Shown here piece by piece: positions 5,701 to 5,722 of a DNA stretch of 5,722 nucleotides. Below the pieces are notes generated by a model. The model was not told the DNA's origin and made no database searches. It saw only the letters and a list, made by a program, of their open reading frames with translations. Origin of the DNA: UBA4823 sp034436035 (lineage in GTDB: Bacteria; Chloroflexota; Anaerolineae; Anaerolineales; UBA4823); assembly GCA_034436035.1 (NCBI GenBank), contig DAOTVW010000284.1:1-5722 (forward strand). The letters run 5' to 3'. Position numbers and translations under genes: made by a program. The number at the start of each line of letters is the position of its first letter. The first letter of the stretch is position 1.

Positions 5701-5722
5701 TAGACATATAGAGAATGCTGTC

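Larger units (their letters stand above)
5293..5722. other. 430-bp tract without a convincing gene, rich in inverted and direct repeats
   Basis: No reading frame here has a ribosome binding site together with recognisable protein sequence. Reading left to right, I see an inverted repeat directly after the cyclase stop, a stem-enclosed structured segment, an 11-bp hairpin, a strong plus-strand terminator, TTCGTTG-type repeats and a decayed dispersed repeat, each listed separately. The first half (to 5562) is probably transcribed as the 3' end of the cyclase message or as a separate small RNA. The second half looks like repeat debris. Confidence 0.6.

Noticed and set aside
5530..5722. tRNA gene or attachment site near the TTCG repeats
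   Set aside because: TTCG within the repeats briefly suggests a T-arm, but there is no acceptor stem, anticodon arm or CCA-type end in register.

Overview
The window looks like an ordinary bacterial chromosomal segment of intermediate G+C. It has four protein genes: three on the minus strand and one on the plus strand. A ubiquitous translation factor, a two-gene PHP/glycosyltransferase-like pair and a PAS-GGDEF signalling protein, with degenerate repeats between genes, suggest a free-living environmental bacterium. The LepA sequence style (for example EREKGVTIKASAVRM and DTPGHVDFGYEVSRAL) and the intergenic repeats recall Chloroflexota (Anaerolineae). That placement is from memory and is weak.

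Layout. Positions 1-1717 (minus) hold lepA (elongation factor 4), complete at its N-terminus and cut by the window edge about 25-30 residues before its end. A 127-bp gap (1718-1844) carries a perfect 10-bp hairpin. Positions 1845-2879 (minus) encode a GT-B-like transferase resembling the capsule/CDP-glycerol glycerophosphotransferase group. Eleven bases upstream of it ends a PHP-family metal-dependent phosphoesterase (2891-3637, minus), so these two genes probably form a short operon transcribed PHP to transferase. A 212-bp divergent promoter region (3638-3849) follows, with recurring TCTTTACC/GTAAAGA motifs. On the plus strand, 3850-5292 encodes a soluble diguanylate cyclase with two tandem copies of an unusual PAS-like sensor module and an intact GGDEF motif.

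The last 430 bp contain no convincing protein gene but are rich in structure. In order they hold an inverted repeat just after the cyclase stop, a stem-enclosed region with two competing hairpins, an 11-bp hairpin, a strong rho-independent terminator with a TTCG loop, a cluster of TTCGTTG-like repeats, and what looks like a decayed copy of a widespread GAGATTGCTTC-type dispersed repeat.

Functional links. The divergent arrangement allows the PHP/transferase operon and the cyclase to share regulatory DNA. Cyclic di-GMP often controls surface polysaccharide, so a cyclase beside a polysaccharide-type transferase is suggestive but not shown by the sequence. The best candidates for novelty are the perfectly colinear sensor duplication in the cyclase and the structured tract downstream of it. 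I do not see clear evidence of a wholly new multi-gene system.
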